A stretch of DNA of 64,000 nucleotides from Brevundimonas bullata (lineage in GTDB: Bacteria > Pseudomonadota > Alphaproteobacteria > Caulobacterales > Caulobacteraceae). The position numbers and the translations under genes are program-made. The notes under the pieces were generated by a model. The model worked only from the letters and a program-made list of their open reading frames with translations, was not told where the DNA came from and did no database searches. Positions 51,627 to 63,025 of the stretch are shown here, piece by piece (the stretch's first letter is position 1; each line of letters begins with the position of its first letter). The stretch lies in assembly GCF_014207965.1 (NCBI RefSeq), contig NZ_JACHLM010000003.1, positions 434,001 through 498,000 on the forward strand. Direction: 5' to 3'.

Positions 51627-52787
51627 TTAGAAGTTGATGTCGACGGTGGCGCGACGGTTCAGCGGCTCACGCACGCCGTCAGCCGTCGGCTTGGCCAGGT
51701 TGGCTTCACCCTTGCCGTCGAGGGCGATCACGCCGCCGTTGACGCCTTGGGCGACCAGGGCGTCCGCGACGGTGCGCGCACGACGGTTGGACAGACCCAG
51801 GTTGTAGGCGGGCGAACCCGAGGTGTCGGTGTAGCCGACGACCAGCACGCGGGTCGGAGCGCCCGACTTGGCGTAGTTGGCGGCTTGCGTCACCACCGAA
51901 CGAGCTTCCGTCGTCAGGTCCGAGCGATCCCAGTCGAAGTAGACCACGAACTGACGCGCGGCCGGCTTAGCCGGAGGCGGCGGAGGCGGCGGGGGCGGCG
52001 GAGGCGGCGGGGGCGGCGGGGGCGGAGGCGGCGGGGGCGGCGGCGGGGGTGCAGCCGGCTCGGCGCCGAAGGCGTAACGCAGACCCAGGGTCACGGTGTG
52101 CGACTGATCGTAATCGCCAGCCATTTCGCCGAACTTGTTGGTCGCCGAGTTCGTGAAGGTCTCGAACTCAGCATCGCCCGTCAGGTAGCGGTAGGTCAGG
52201 TCGATGTTGGCGCGGTCCGAAACGGCCCAGGCCAGACCCGCGATCGCCTGAGCGGCGAACTTGGTCGAGCTGTCGTCAGCGGCGAAGGCCACGCCCGGGG
52301 TCTGACGCAGACGGCCGACGGTGTCGGTGTTGACGCGGTTGGCGCCGACGCCGAGACCGACGAAGGGACGGATGCCCCAGGCCGAGTAGCCGAAGTCATA
52401 GATGACGTTGCCCATCAGGGTGGTCGACGTCATGTCGCCTTCCGGCGAGTAGCACGGACCGGTCGCGGGCGTGATGTTGCACAGGCCTTGCGGACCCGAG
52501 ACAGCGCGCACAGTGCCGATGTCGCCCGAGCGGTAGCCGCCCTCGAGTTCAACGCGCCAGTTGGGGTTGAAGCGGTAGCCGAGGCGGGCGAAAGCGGCCC
52601 AGCCGTCGTTGACTTCCCAGTTCCAGTTGGAACCGTTGAGCGACGACTCGGTGTTGATGTCGTCGATGATGTGATAGCCGGCGTCGACAGCGCCGTACCA
52701 GCCGTCCGGCTCAGCCGAAGCGGCGCCAGCCGACAGGGCCAGAGCCGCCGCCGCGCTAGATGCCAGGATCAAACTCTTGACGCGCAT
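51627..52787 (-). CDS. OmpA-family outer membrane barrel with poly-proline linker
   Basis: 386 aa from the ATG at 52787, preceded by GGAGGGC. Signal peptide (to SAGAASAEPDG), an eight-strand-type OmpA barrel (GWYGAVDAGYHI, WRVELEGGYRSGDIG, FVGLGVGANRV), a run of about 28 prolines, then an OmpA-like peptidoglycan-binding domain (FDWDRSDLTTEARSVV, VVGYTDTSGSPAYNLGLSNRRARTVADAL). The proline run is encoded by GGC/GGG-type repeats on the plus strand and may vary between strains. A major structural outer membrane protein is likely. Confidence 0.92.
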   Translation of the reverse strand: MRVKSLILASSAAAALALSAGAASAEPDGWYGAVDAGYHIIDDINTESSLNGSNWNWEVNDGWAAFARLGYRFNPNWRVELEGGYRSGDIGTVRAVSGPQGLCNITPATGPCYSPEGDMTSTTLMGNVIYDFGYSAWGIRPFVGLGVGANRVNTDTVGRLRQTPGVAFAADDSSTKFAAQAIAGLAWAVSDRANIDLTYRYLTGDAEFETFTNSATNKFGEMAGDYDQSHTVTLGLRYAFGAEPAAPPPPPPPPPPPPPPPPPPPPPPPPPPAKPAARQFVVYFDWDRSDLTTEARSVVTQAANYAKSGAPTRVLVVGYTDTSGSPAYNLGLSNRRARTVADALVAQGVNGGVIALDGKGEANLAKPTADGVREPLNRRATVDINF

Positions 52788-52956
52788 ATTTGCGGCCCTC
52801 CGAGATCTATTGTTCGTGGACGACGGACACGTCGCCTGCTGAACCATCTATCAGCGTTGCCGTGTACGGTCGACTCGCAAACGCCGCCATTATCAAAGGT
52901 GGCGAGCCTACCGTGGCCGAGGCGCTACAAAATCTTAACTGCGGGGCCCATTTTCG

Positions 52957-55173
52957 TTAACTTAAGGCGACGGCGAGGTCCCAGCCATCGCCATAGAGAT
53001 GTGAGTACTGCGCCAGCTGAGTGAAGCTGGATATAATGTGATACAAAGAACTAGCTGGCACAGCCTCCTCTACGAAGCTGCCGCTCTGGAGTTTCTTGTC
53101 GCGCCAAAGGCCGTCAGGGGTCAGATATAGCCAAAGCGTCCTCAAGGCGACGGATGCGTCGTTCAGATAGATGGCGCGATCAGCCCTCTCACTCCCTTCC
53201 GCCAAAATCAGAGCCGCCTTCAACCATTCAGACTGAGGCCAGAGCCGCGCCTGATGCGTGCGGAGCGACCCGTCACTATTCGAGACGCCCACAGCCGCAT
53301 CGTGCCGCATGCTGACACCTTGGCATCCGGAAGCGTAGAGACGCCGCGCCACCTCCATACCCTCTTTATCACCGCGGAGACGGGCATGGCGCGCCAGCAG
53401 CCAGGCCCACTCGAACTGGTGACCGGCCTCCACTCGCCCACCGCTTTCGCCGCGCTCCGTGTTCAAAGTCGTTTTCTGAGATTTTCCCAGACGTCCCGTT
53501 ATCGGGTTAATGAACACCGTACGCGCGAGGGTGGACAGGCTATCCGCCAAGGCCCCCCACGCGACATCATTGCTGACTTCTTCCCAAGCCAGCGCCGCCT
53601 CGAGAAGACGCATGGAGGCGTTGGACTGGTAGGCAAACTCGCCAGATTCTCTGAACGCGCCGTCTTGCGAAGCTATCGCTTCCAGGGCTTGGCGAACGAG
53701 TGCGCCGCGTTCAGCCGCCGCTGCTCTATCGATAGCGCCAGTCTTGACCGCAGTGGCCAGAGCCAAAAGATAAAATGCCTGATCGTAAACCAACGCCGCT
53801 TCATCCAGCGGTTGATTATTCTCATCAAGCAACGTCCGCACCAGGCCATCATCTCGAAGGAAATCCGCATCCAGATTGGCCAAGCCAGAGCGAACACCGC
53901 TCAGCCACCGTCCCTGCCATCCCATCAGGCCGGCTTGCGCATACACATAGATTTGCCGCGCCTGCACCCCCGCGCGCCGAGGCGCGGGCAAGCATCGTCC
54001 GTCCATCGCCAGCAGCTCAACGAAGGCTCCGTTCTCGCGCTGCCCCATAGATGCCCAGATCGGCAGGGCTCTACGTCGCAACCAGTCCTGAAGACGCCGA
54101 GCACCGATATTCAGGGGCTCGTCCGTGCGACGTGCGAAATCCGCATGCTGCGGTGATGACACCCGGATACGCTCAACGACCTTTTTCACGTCCTGCGAGC
54201 GACTTAGGTCGCAAACCAACACCGCGTCGGGCTCGGCGATGATCGCCAGATTGCTCACCCCGACCGCGGCGATCAGCATGCCGTCCGCAGCCCGCGTCAA
54301 ACAGCCGTCAACGTCTTCCAGTATGAGTTCACCCGCCCCGCCCTGTCCGCTCGCCGCTATAGCGTCCCAAGCGCCAAGGTCTGACCAGTTGAAGTCAACC
54401 TCAAGAACCGACGCCAGCGACGTTTTTTCCATCAGAGCATAGTCGATCGACACCTTTGGCGCTTGACGGAAAGCCTCGCCCAGCACGCCTACGGCCCCAC
54501 GCCCCAAGTCGGAGAACGAACGCCTGACTGCATCCTCGATTTGCGGCGCGTAGATTTTTAGCTCGGAAAGGAACACCTCAGAGGAGACGATGAAGTTGCC
54601 GCTGTTCCAGAGGTAGCCGTCACGGACGTATTGTAGCGCCCGCTGCTGATCCGGCTTCTCCACGAAGGCCCTGATCGGAGACAATCCTTGCCCGGTCGGC
54701 GCAATGTAGCCGTAGGCCGACGACGGGTCGTTTGGCTTCACCCCCAAGGCGACGATGCGCGCCAGACCCGCGCCTTCGACCGCCTTGAGGACAGCTGCTC
54801 GAAAGCCCTCATGGTCAGGAATGTGGTGGTCCGAAGCGATGAAGGCGTTGATCCCGTTTGGGTCGGAGCTGTGGGTCCAGATGGCCGCAGCGGCCATCGC
54901 CGCCGCAGAATCGCGCGCTTCGGGTTCGAGCAGCACCTGCGCCGGAACCTCGATCTGTTCGAGTTGATCGAGGATCCACGCCTTGTGGTCGACGCCGCCA
55001 ACGACGATCAGGCGACCACCGTCACTCGCTAGAGGTGCGGCTCGTAAGACCGCTTGCTGGAACAGGGAATGGTTGCCGCCGAGCGACATGAACTGCTTGG
55101 GACGGGATGGACGGGAAACCGGCCAAAGGCGCGTTCCAGCACCACCACACATGATTACCGGGTAGAGAGCCAT
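52957..55173 (-). CDS. Bifunctional mannose-1-phosphate guanylyltransferase / AGE-type sugar isomerase
   Basis: 738 aa fusion. Residues 1-280 are a GDP-mannose pyrophosphorylase (YPVIMCGGAGTRLWPVSRPSRPKQF, then FIASDHHI and SAYGYIAP, and FVEKP). From about residue 365 to the end is an N-acylglucosamine 2-epimerase-like (alpha/alpha)6 barrel (RVEAGHQFEWAWLLARHARL, LWPQSEWLKAALIL, LYHIISSFTQLAQYSHLYGD). In most enzymes of this kind the C-terminal partner is a cupin mannose-6-phosphate isomerase, here replaced by an unrelated fold. It would make GDP-mannose for polysaccharide. The isomerase activity is inferred. Confidence 0.85.
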   Translation of the reverse strand: MALYPVIMCGGAGTRLWPVSRPSRPKQFMSLGGNHSLFQQAVLRAAPLASDGGRLIVVGGVDHKAWILDQLEQIEVPAQVLLEPEARDSAAAMAAAAIWTHSSDPNGINAFIASDHHIPDHEGFRAAVLKAVEGAGLARIVALGVKPNDPSSAYGYIAPTGQGLSPIRAFVEKPDQQRALQYVRDGYLWNSGNFIVSSEVFLSELKIYAPQIEDAVRRSFSDLGRGAVGVLGEAFRQAPKVSIDYALMEKTSLASVLEVDFNWSDLGAWDAIAASGQGGAGELILEDVDGCLTRAADGMLIAAVGVSNLAIIAEPDAVLVCDLSRSQDVKKVVERIRVSSPQHADFARRTDEPLNIGARRLQDWLRRRALPIWASMGQRENGAFVELLAMDGRCLPAPRRAGVQARQIYVYAQAGLMGWQGRWLSGVRSGLANLDADFLRDDGLVRTLLDENNQPLDEAALVYDQAFYLLALATAVKTGAIDRAAAAERGALVRQALEAIASQDGAFRESGEFAYQSNASMRLLEAALAWEEVSNDVAWGALADSLSTLARTVFINPITGRLGKSQKTTLNTERGESGGRVEAGHQFEWAWLLARHARLRGDKEGMEVARRLYASGCQGVSMRHDAAVGVSNSDGSLRTHQARLWPQSEWLKAALILAEGSERADRAIYLNDASVALRTLWLYLTPDGLWRDKKLQSGSFVEEAVPASSLYHIISSFTQLAQYSHLYGDGWDLAVALS

Positions 55174-55300
55174 GGCGCTTCGATAGCCCAGTTCTCAACG
55201 ATTGAAAGGGTTGTTTCGGCTGCAATCGTGACGCGACTGACAGCCGCGCCAACAGGTACGTCGTGACAGGCGCGCCCTTGGCCGCTATCGAGCGGCCATC

Positions 55301-56230
55301 ATGCAAGAGACTGAACGGCAATCCGAGGAACGCAGCTGGGAGACGGCGAAGACGCTCGCCGAGGCCCTGCCCTATATCCAAGTTTATGACCGCGAGACCG
55401 TGGTCATTAAATACGGCGGTCACGCCATGGGCGAGAGCGCCGTGGCCAAGCAGTTCGCCGCCGACGTGGTGCTGCTGAAACTGATGGGCGTGAACCCCGT
55501 GGTGGTCCACGGCGGCGGGCCGCAGATCAGCGCCATGCTCGACAAGGCCGGAGTCAAATCCGCCTTCGTCGACGGCCTGCGCGTGACGGACAAGGACACC
55601 ATGCAGGTGGCCGAGATGGTTCTGTCGGGCGCCGTCAATAAAGAGATCGCCCACTGGATCACCGTCGCCGGCAAGGAAGCCGACGTGCGCGGCGTCGGCC
55701 TGTCGGGCAAGGACGCCGGCCTGCTGACCGTCGAGCGTACTCGCCGCACCAAGCGTGACCCCGACAGCATGATCGAGCACGAGGTCGATCTGGGCTTCGT
55801 CGGCGAACCGACCAAGGTCGATCCCAAGCTGATCAAGGGCCTGATCGCCTCCGAGACCGAGGACTGGGTTCCGGTCATCGCCCCCATCGGCGTGGCCGAG
55901 GACGGCATGACCTATAACGTCAACGCCGACACCGTGGCGGGCGCCATCGCCGGGTCGCTGGGCGCCAAGCGCATGCTGCTGCTGACCGACGTGGCCGGCG
56001 TGAGGGGCGCGGACGGCGAGATCATCCGCCAAATGAACCTGGATGAGGCGCAAAACCTGATCGACACCGGCGTCGCCAACGGCGGCATGATCCCCAAGCT
56101 GGAGACGGCCATGGCCGCCGTCCGCGCGGGCGTCGAGGCCGTGGTCATCCTGGACGGGCGCCGCCCCCACGCCATGCTGGTCGAGCTGTTCACCGAGTTC
56201 GGGGCGGGCACCCTGGTGAAGGCCCAGTGA
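55301..56230 (+). CDS. argB: Acetylglutamate kinase
   Basis: 309 aa. VVIKYGGHAMGE (residues 38-49, phosphate binding), VVVHGGGPQIS and NVNADTVAGAIAGSLGAKRMLLLTDVAGV define the kinase that phosphorylates N-acetylglutamate in arginine synthesis. N-terminal extension of about 25 residues. The stop overlaps the next gene's GTG by 4 bases, starting an overlapping three-gene unit. Confidence 0.97.
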   Translation: MQETERQSEERSWETAKTLAEALPYIQVYDRETVVIKYGGHAMGESAVAKQFAADVVLLKLMGVNPVVVHGGGPQISAMLDKAGVKSAFVDGLRVTDKDTMQVAEMVLSGAVNKEIAHWITVAGKEADVRGVGLSGKDAGLLTVERTRRTKRDPDSMIEHEVDLGFVGEPTKVDPKLIKGLIASETEDWVPVIAPIGVAEDGMTYNVNADTVAGAIAGSLGAKRMLLLTDVAGVRGADGEIIRQMNLDEAQNLIDTGVANGGMIPKLETAMAAVRAGVEAVVILDGRRPHAMLVELFTEFGAGTLVKAQ

Positions 56231-56933
56231 CGGCGGAAGCGACCACTCAGCCTCTGACGGCGAGCACCGAGATCGGCGCTGATCTGCGCCACGTCCGGTC
56301 CTGGGTGTTCGACCTCGACAACACCCTCTACCCGCCGGAAAGCCTGTTCCTGAAGCAGGTCGAGCAGCGCATCAACGCCTATGTGGTGCGCACCTCCGGC
56401 CTGCCATCAGCGGAAGCCTTGAGCGTGCAGAAGGGGTATCTGCACGACTATGGCACCTCGCTGGCCGGCCTGATGATGCATTATCAGATCGACCCGCACG
56501 ACTTCCTGGCCGAGGTCCACGACGTGCCGCTGGACGTATTGACGCCCGATCCCGGCCTGCACGCCGCGCTGGAGCGCCTGAGCGGCCCGCGCCTGATCTT
56601 CACCAACGGGTCCATCGGCCACGCCCGTCGGGTGATGGAGCGGCTGGAGCTGACGCGCTTCTTCGACGGGGTCTTCGCCCTGGAAGACGCCGACCTGGTC
56701 CCCAAGCCCGACTCGCGCACCTTCGACAAGATGCTGGCCCGGTTCGGCGTCGATCCGACCACCGCCTGCTTCTTTGAAGACACGCCCAAGAACCTGGAGC
56801 CGGCGCACGTCCTGGGCATGACCACCGTTCTGGTCGGACCCAAGGCCTTCACGGCCGAAGGCGAGCACATCCACCATCGGGCCGCGACCGTCGGTCCCTT
56901 CCTGACCACCGCCATGCTGGACGGAGATCCGCA

Positions 56934-56937
<4 letters not shown>
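56227..56937 (+). CDS. HAD-family pyrimidine 5'-nucleotidase
   Basis: 236 aa from GTG. HAD motif I is [11 protein letters not shown] (about 28-38), motif II FTNGS (about 122), motif III with PKPDSRTF, motif [14 protein letters not shown]. It dephosphorylates nucleotides or a related phosphate. Overlaps argB by 4 and dapD by 4 bases (ATGA). The same argB-HAD-dapD arrangement is seen in Caulobacter. Confidence 0.9.
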
Positions 56938-57803
<866 letters not shown>

Positions 57804-57900
57804 GGCCAACGACGCTAATTGCTCCGCCCAGGCTCGGAATCAGGCTCGCAAAGACGGAAAAATATGGCCTAATGGCGCCCTTGGTTTGGGGGAAAGAGCA

Positions 57901-60231
57901 GTGGTCTATCAGCGTCTGCGTGGCATAGCAGTTTCAATCGGCGTCATCGGCCTTTTGGCCCTTCCCCTGGCCGCATGCGGCGGGGGAGGCGGGGGAGGAG
58001 GCGGAGGTGGGGGAACCGGAGGCGGAATCGTAACGCCTCCACCTCCACCTCCGCCTCCCCCACCTCCGCCTCCCCCACCGCCGCCACCTCCGCCGCCGCC
58101 GCCGCCGCCGCCGGCCATTCCGTCCGCGAGCTCGTCCGAGTATCTGCGCAACTACGGCGTGGCCAATACGGGCGCGATCACGGCCTGGCAGACCGGCGCC
58201 ACGGGGCGCGGGATCACGGTCGGCGTGGTGGACAGCGGCATCAAGCTGAACCATCAGGACCTGGCGGCGAACATCTCGCCGAATTCCATCGACATCGTCG
58301 CCGGACGCGGCCAGCCTCAGGGAGCCGACAGCCACGGGACGCGCGTCTCCAGCGTGATCGCCGCGCCCTTCAACGGCTTTGGCACCGTCGGCGTCGCCTT
58401 CAACGCCACCATCCTGTCGATCCGGGCCGACATCAGCGAATGCAACGATCCCGATAACGCCGTCTGTTTCCGCGGCTCTGACCTGGCCAATGCGCTGGAC
58501 TACGCCGTCGCCAACGGGGCCAAGGTCATCAACCTGTCGCTGGGTGGCGAAGGCCCGCTGGGGTTCGCGTTCGAGGCCGCGCTGCAACGCGCGATCAACG
58601 CCGGCGTGGTCTTCGCCATCGCTTCGGGCAACGAGGCCGGGGCCAACCCCGAATGGCCGGGCCGTTACGCCAGCGACGCGCGTTTTGCGGGCGGCATCAT
58701 CGTCACCGGCGCCCACGATTCCGCCAACCAGATCGCCGACTTTTCCAACCGCGCGGGTATTTCGCAGTCCTGGTTCCTGTCCGCGCCCGGCGTCAGCGTT
58801 GTGGTCGATTGCGAGGACACCAGCTGCTGGCGCGTCAACGGCACCTCCTTCGCCTCCCCCGCCGTGGCCGGCGCCCTGGCCCTTTTGCTTGAAGCCTTCC
58901 CCAATCTGACGGGCAGGCAGGCTGTCGAAATCCTGCTCCGCACCGGACGTGAAGCGGGCGACCTGGGCGCCGACGTCGTCTATGGCCGCGGCCTGCTGGA
59001 CATCGCCAAGGCCTTCCAGCCGGTCGGCGCCACCTCATCGCCGCAAGCCAAGGGCGCCGCGGTGAATATCGCCATCGAACCAGGCGCCTATGTCGGCGGG
59101 CCGTTTGGCGACGCCCTGGGCCGCACTGGAGCGATGAGCACCATCGCCTATGACGAGTATCAGCGGCTGTTCCGCATCAACATGGGCGCCGCCTATCGCA
59201 TGGCGCCGCGCCGCAGCTATCAGCCCGAGAACCCCACGCCGATGCGCCAGTCGCAGGTGACGATGGACGGTCCCGCCGGGGCCAGGTTGTCGCTGGTCGC
59301 CGCCGTGCCGGTCGAGACGCCAGAACCGATCCTGAACCGCTACACCCCCTTCGACGCGCCGTGGTTGGGCGACGAGGTCAAGCAAGAGGCCCTGTTCGAC
59401 GTCACGGCAGGACGCATGTCCTTCGCGGCCTGGCAAGGCAAGGGCGGGGCGCGCTCGCCCTTCCGCACCGGCTCGGGCGACGGATTCGCCGCCCTGGCCC
59501 AGGCCGACCACGCGGTGCGCGGGGCCATGGTCTTCGACGGCCTGGGCTTCGGCCCTCTGACCCTCAGCGCCGAGACCGGCGCCGGCGACCGCCGCGCCCC
59601 GCTCCGTTCGGTCGAGCAGGACGTCTCCTCCTACGCGCGCGCCGCGCTGGACTGGCGCAGCGCGCGCGGCGGGCTGTCGTTCAGCATGGGAGCCCTGGAC
59701 GAGAAGATGGGGCCGCTGGGCGCCTATATGCCGACACGTTCGGACTTCGCCATGCCGTCGCGCACGCGTTTTGCGGCCTTCGGCGGCGATCTGTCGCTGG
59801 GTCACGGCCTGGTGCTGAGCGGCGAGGCCGGCTTCGGCCGCACCGAGATCGAGGGCCGGTTCCTGAACCTGTCCAGCGCCGCCGTCAGCTCGACCTGGCG
59901 CATGGCGTTGCAGTCGGACTGCCCGTCGTGGGCGCTCGGCTGCAGCCGTCTGACCTGGGAGATCTCCCAGCCGCTGCGGATCGAAAGCGGGACCTTCAGC
60001 GCCTTCCTGGCCGACGTGCCGCTGGAATATTTCGACCCCGTCACCTTCTCGGAGCGCCGCTTCTCGGCCAGCCCCTCAGGCCGTCAGATCGACGTCTCCG
60101 TTCGCAGCCTGCACCCCCTGCCCGGCGGGTCCATGCTGCAGTTGGAGGCCGTGGCCAGCCGCGACGAACAGCACCGCGCGGGCGCCCCCACCGGCTACGC
60201 CCTGCTAGGCAGCTGGCGACGCGGCTTCTGA
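57901..60231 (+). CDS. Autotransporter subtilisin-like serine protease
   Basis: 776 aa from a GTG with GGGGGAAAG upstream. A lipobox-like LPLAAC at about residue 26 is followed by poly-Gly (12) and poly-Pro (about 28) tracts. The peptidase S8 domain carries the triad in GVVDSGIKLNH (Asp), DSHGTRVSSVIAA (His) and NGTSFASPAVAGA (Ser). A C-terminal autotransporter-type beta-domain closes the protein (ends YALLGSWRRGF). It would be a surface-anchored or released protease. The Gly and Pro coding tracts are inverted complements of each other. Confidence 0.88.
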   Translation: MVYQRLRGIAVSIGVIGLLALPLAACGGGGGGGGGGGGTGGGIVTPPPPPPPPPPPPPPPPPPPPPPPPPPAIPSASSSEYLRNYGVANTGAITAWQTGATGRGITVGVVDSGIKLNHQDLAANISPNSIDIVAGRGQPQGADSHGTRVSSVIAAPFNGFGTVGVAFNATILSIRADISECNDPDNAVCFRGSDLANALDYAVANGAKVINLSLGGEGPLGFAFEAALQRAINAGVVFAIASGNEAGANPEWPGRYASDARFAGGIIVTGAHDSANQIADFSNRAGISQSWFLSAPGVSVVVDCEDTSCWRVNGTSFASPAVAGALALLLEAFPNLTGRQAVEILLRTGREAGDLGADVVYGRGLLDIAKAFQPVGATSSPQAKGAAVNIAIEPGAYVGGPFGDALGRTGAMSTIAYDEYQRLFRINMGAAYRMAPRRSYQPENPTPMRQSQVTMDGPAGARLSLVAAVPVETPEPILNRYTPFDAPWLGDEVKQEALFDVTAGRMSFAAWQGKGGARSPFRTGSGDGFAALAQADHAVRGAMVFDGLGFGPLTLSAETGAGDRRAPLRSVEQDVSSYARAALDWRSARGGLSFSMGALDEKMGPLGAYMPTRSDFAMPSRTRFAAFGGDLSLGHGLVLSGEAGFGRTEIEGRFLNLSSAAVSSTWRMALQSDCPSWALGCSRLTWEISQPLRIESGTFSAFLADVPLEYFDPVTFSERRFSASPSGRQIDVSVRSLHPLPGGSMLQLEAVASRDEQHRAGAPTGYALLGSWRRGF
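57997..58073. repeat. Perfect 17-bp inverted repeat inside the protease gene
   Basis: GGAGGCGGAGGTGGGGG (57997-58013) pairs with CCCCCACCTCCGCCTCC (58057-58073), because the poly-Gly tract (GGN codons) and the poly-Pro tract (CCN codons) are complementary. The flanking tracts allow further partial pairing. It may fold in the mRNA or favour slippage. Confidence 0.8.
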
Positions 60232-60251
60232 TCCGTCGTTCCAGACATGAG

Positions 60252-60282
60252 AAAGGCCGGCGGAGCAATCCGCCGGCCTTTT
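60252..60282. terminator. Bidirectional intrinsic terminator
   Basis: Stem AAAGGCCGGCGGA/TCCGCCGGCCTTT with a GCAA loop and T-runs on both strands, between the convergent protease and thiolase genes. Confidence 0.85.
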
Positions 60283-60307
60283 ACTTTTCAGCCTGTCGGG
60301 TGCGCGC

Positions 60308-61537
<1,230 letters not shown>

Positions 61538-61635
61538 TCACGTCTCGCAAGTGCGAAGTTCAGCACTTCGTCATCATCCGGGCGCAATCTGTCGGGAACG
61601 ATAGCCTCGACTGATGCTTTTCAGGAGTGATGCTG

Positions 61636-62338
61636 GTGCGGCTGAAATCCTTGGCAGGCCGGGTTTGTACGCCCGACGAGCTCGACATGATCGAGCATTA
61701 TCAGACGCGCGCCGAACGTTTGGCGGACCTGTGGGTGCACGCCGTTGGCCTGGGTCTGGCGGCGGTGGGCGGGATCGTGCTGGCGGTGCTCGCCGGCCTC
61801 TACAGCGGTGTCGGGGCCGTGGTGGCCACCGCCATCTACGCTCTGTGCCTGGTGGCCATGCTGACGGCGTCAACGGTTTACAACCTGACACACCCCTGCG
61901 CCGCACGTCCGATTGAGACGGCTCGACGAAGCGGCCATCTTTTTGATGATCGCGGGCAGCTACACCCCCTTCACCACCCAGAGGTTCGAGGGCGCCTGGT
62001 CCATCGGCTTCACCTTGGCCGTCTGGCTGATGGCGCTGACGGGCGTAGGGGTGAAGATGTTCGCGCCGCGCATCTCCGACGCCTTCTGGAGCGGGGTCTA
62101 TGTCCTGTTCGGCTGGGTGGCCATCTTCGCGCTGAAGCCGATGATCGAGACGGTGCATCCGCTTGCCCTGGGCCTGCTGGTCGCGGGCGGCCTGATCTAC
62201 ACCTCGGGCGTCTTCGTCTTCATCAGCCAGAAGGTGAAATTCCGTCGCGCGATCTGGCACGGCTTCGTCGTCGCCGGGGCCGGGGTTCACTGGGCCGCCA
62301 TCTTGGTCGGCGTGGTTCTGGCCCCCGGCGCAGCCTGA
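61636..62338 (+). pseudogene. Hemolysin III family membrane protein, frameshifted
   Basis: Two frames together encode one HlyIII/PAQR-type protein. The first (from about 61636, TPDELDMIEHYQTRAERLADLWVHAVGLGL, ending in STVYNLTHPCAARPI) continues in the second (from 61913, LRRLDEAAIFLMIAGSYTPFTTQRFEGAW to the end). The family sequence runs across the joint without a gap. The frame changes at ATTG (61912-61915), as if two bases had been lost. A normal protein of about 235 residues would have seven membrane segments. Real mutation or sequencing error cannot be told apart here. Confidence 0.8.
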
Positions 62339-62410
62339 CCTTGCGGCGCCCTCTGGCGTTCGCGCTCGCAACGCGTGATAGTGCGGCGTTGCAACAACGC
62401 GAGAACAAGC

Positions 62411-63025
62411 GTGGCCGACAAGAAATCCGAGGGCGGAAAAACCCGTGACGGCGTCGTCGTCATCAAGAAGTATGCGAACCGGCGGCTCTATAATACCGCC
62501 ACCAGCGCCTATGTGACGCTGGAAGACCTGGCGCAGATGGTGCGCGAGGGGGTCGAATTCGTCGTGTTCGACGCCAAGACTAATGACGAGCTGACGCGTC
62601 AGATCCTGACACAGATCATCTTCGAAGAAGAAAGCCGGGGCGAGGCCCTGCTGCCCGTCCAATTCCTGCGCCAGCTTATCGGCTTCTACGGCAACTCGAT
62701 GCAGGCGGTCCTGCCGTCCTATCTGGAGATGTCGCTCGATAGCTTCAGCCGTCAGCAGGAACAGTTGCGCACTCAGTTCACCCGCACCTTCGCCGGCACG
62801 CCCGGCGGCGGGCTGATGGAGGAGGCCGTGCGTCAAAACATGGCCATGTTCGAGCGCGCCATGAAGATCTTTCCCGGTATGGCCGGCTATGTTCGCCCCG
62901 AAACCGATGCGGCGCCAGAGCCGACGCCCAAGGCGACGCCGGCAGATCCTGCCCTCGACGAGATGCGTCGTCAGATGGACGAGATGCGCGCCCAGATCGA
63001 CCGCCTGGCCGGCGCCGACAAGTGA
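62411..63025 (+). CDS. phaR: Polyhydroxyalkanoate synthesis repressor PhaR
   Basis: 204 aa from a GTG. The N-terminal PhaR DNA/PHA-binding domain (VVIKKYANRRLYNTATSAYVTLEDLAQMVREGVEFVVFDAKTNDELTRQILTQIIFEEE) is followed by the PHB-accumulation regulatory region (LRQLIGFYGNSMQAVLPSYLEMSLDSFSRQQEQLRTQF) and a coiled C-terminus. It represses phasin and its own gene when no granules are present. The stop overlaps the next gene's GTG by 4 bases. Confidence 0.94.
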   Translation: MADKKSEGGKTRDGVVVIKKYANRRLYNTATSAYVTLEDLAQMVREGVEFVVFDAKTNDELTRQILTQIIFEEESRGEALLPVQFLRQLIGFYGNSMQAVLPSYLEMSLDSFSRQQEQLRTQFTRTFAGTPGGGLMEEAVRQNMAMFERAMKIFPGMAGYVRPETDAAPEPTPKATPADPALDEMRRQMDEMRAQIDRLAGADK

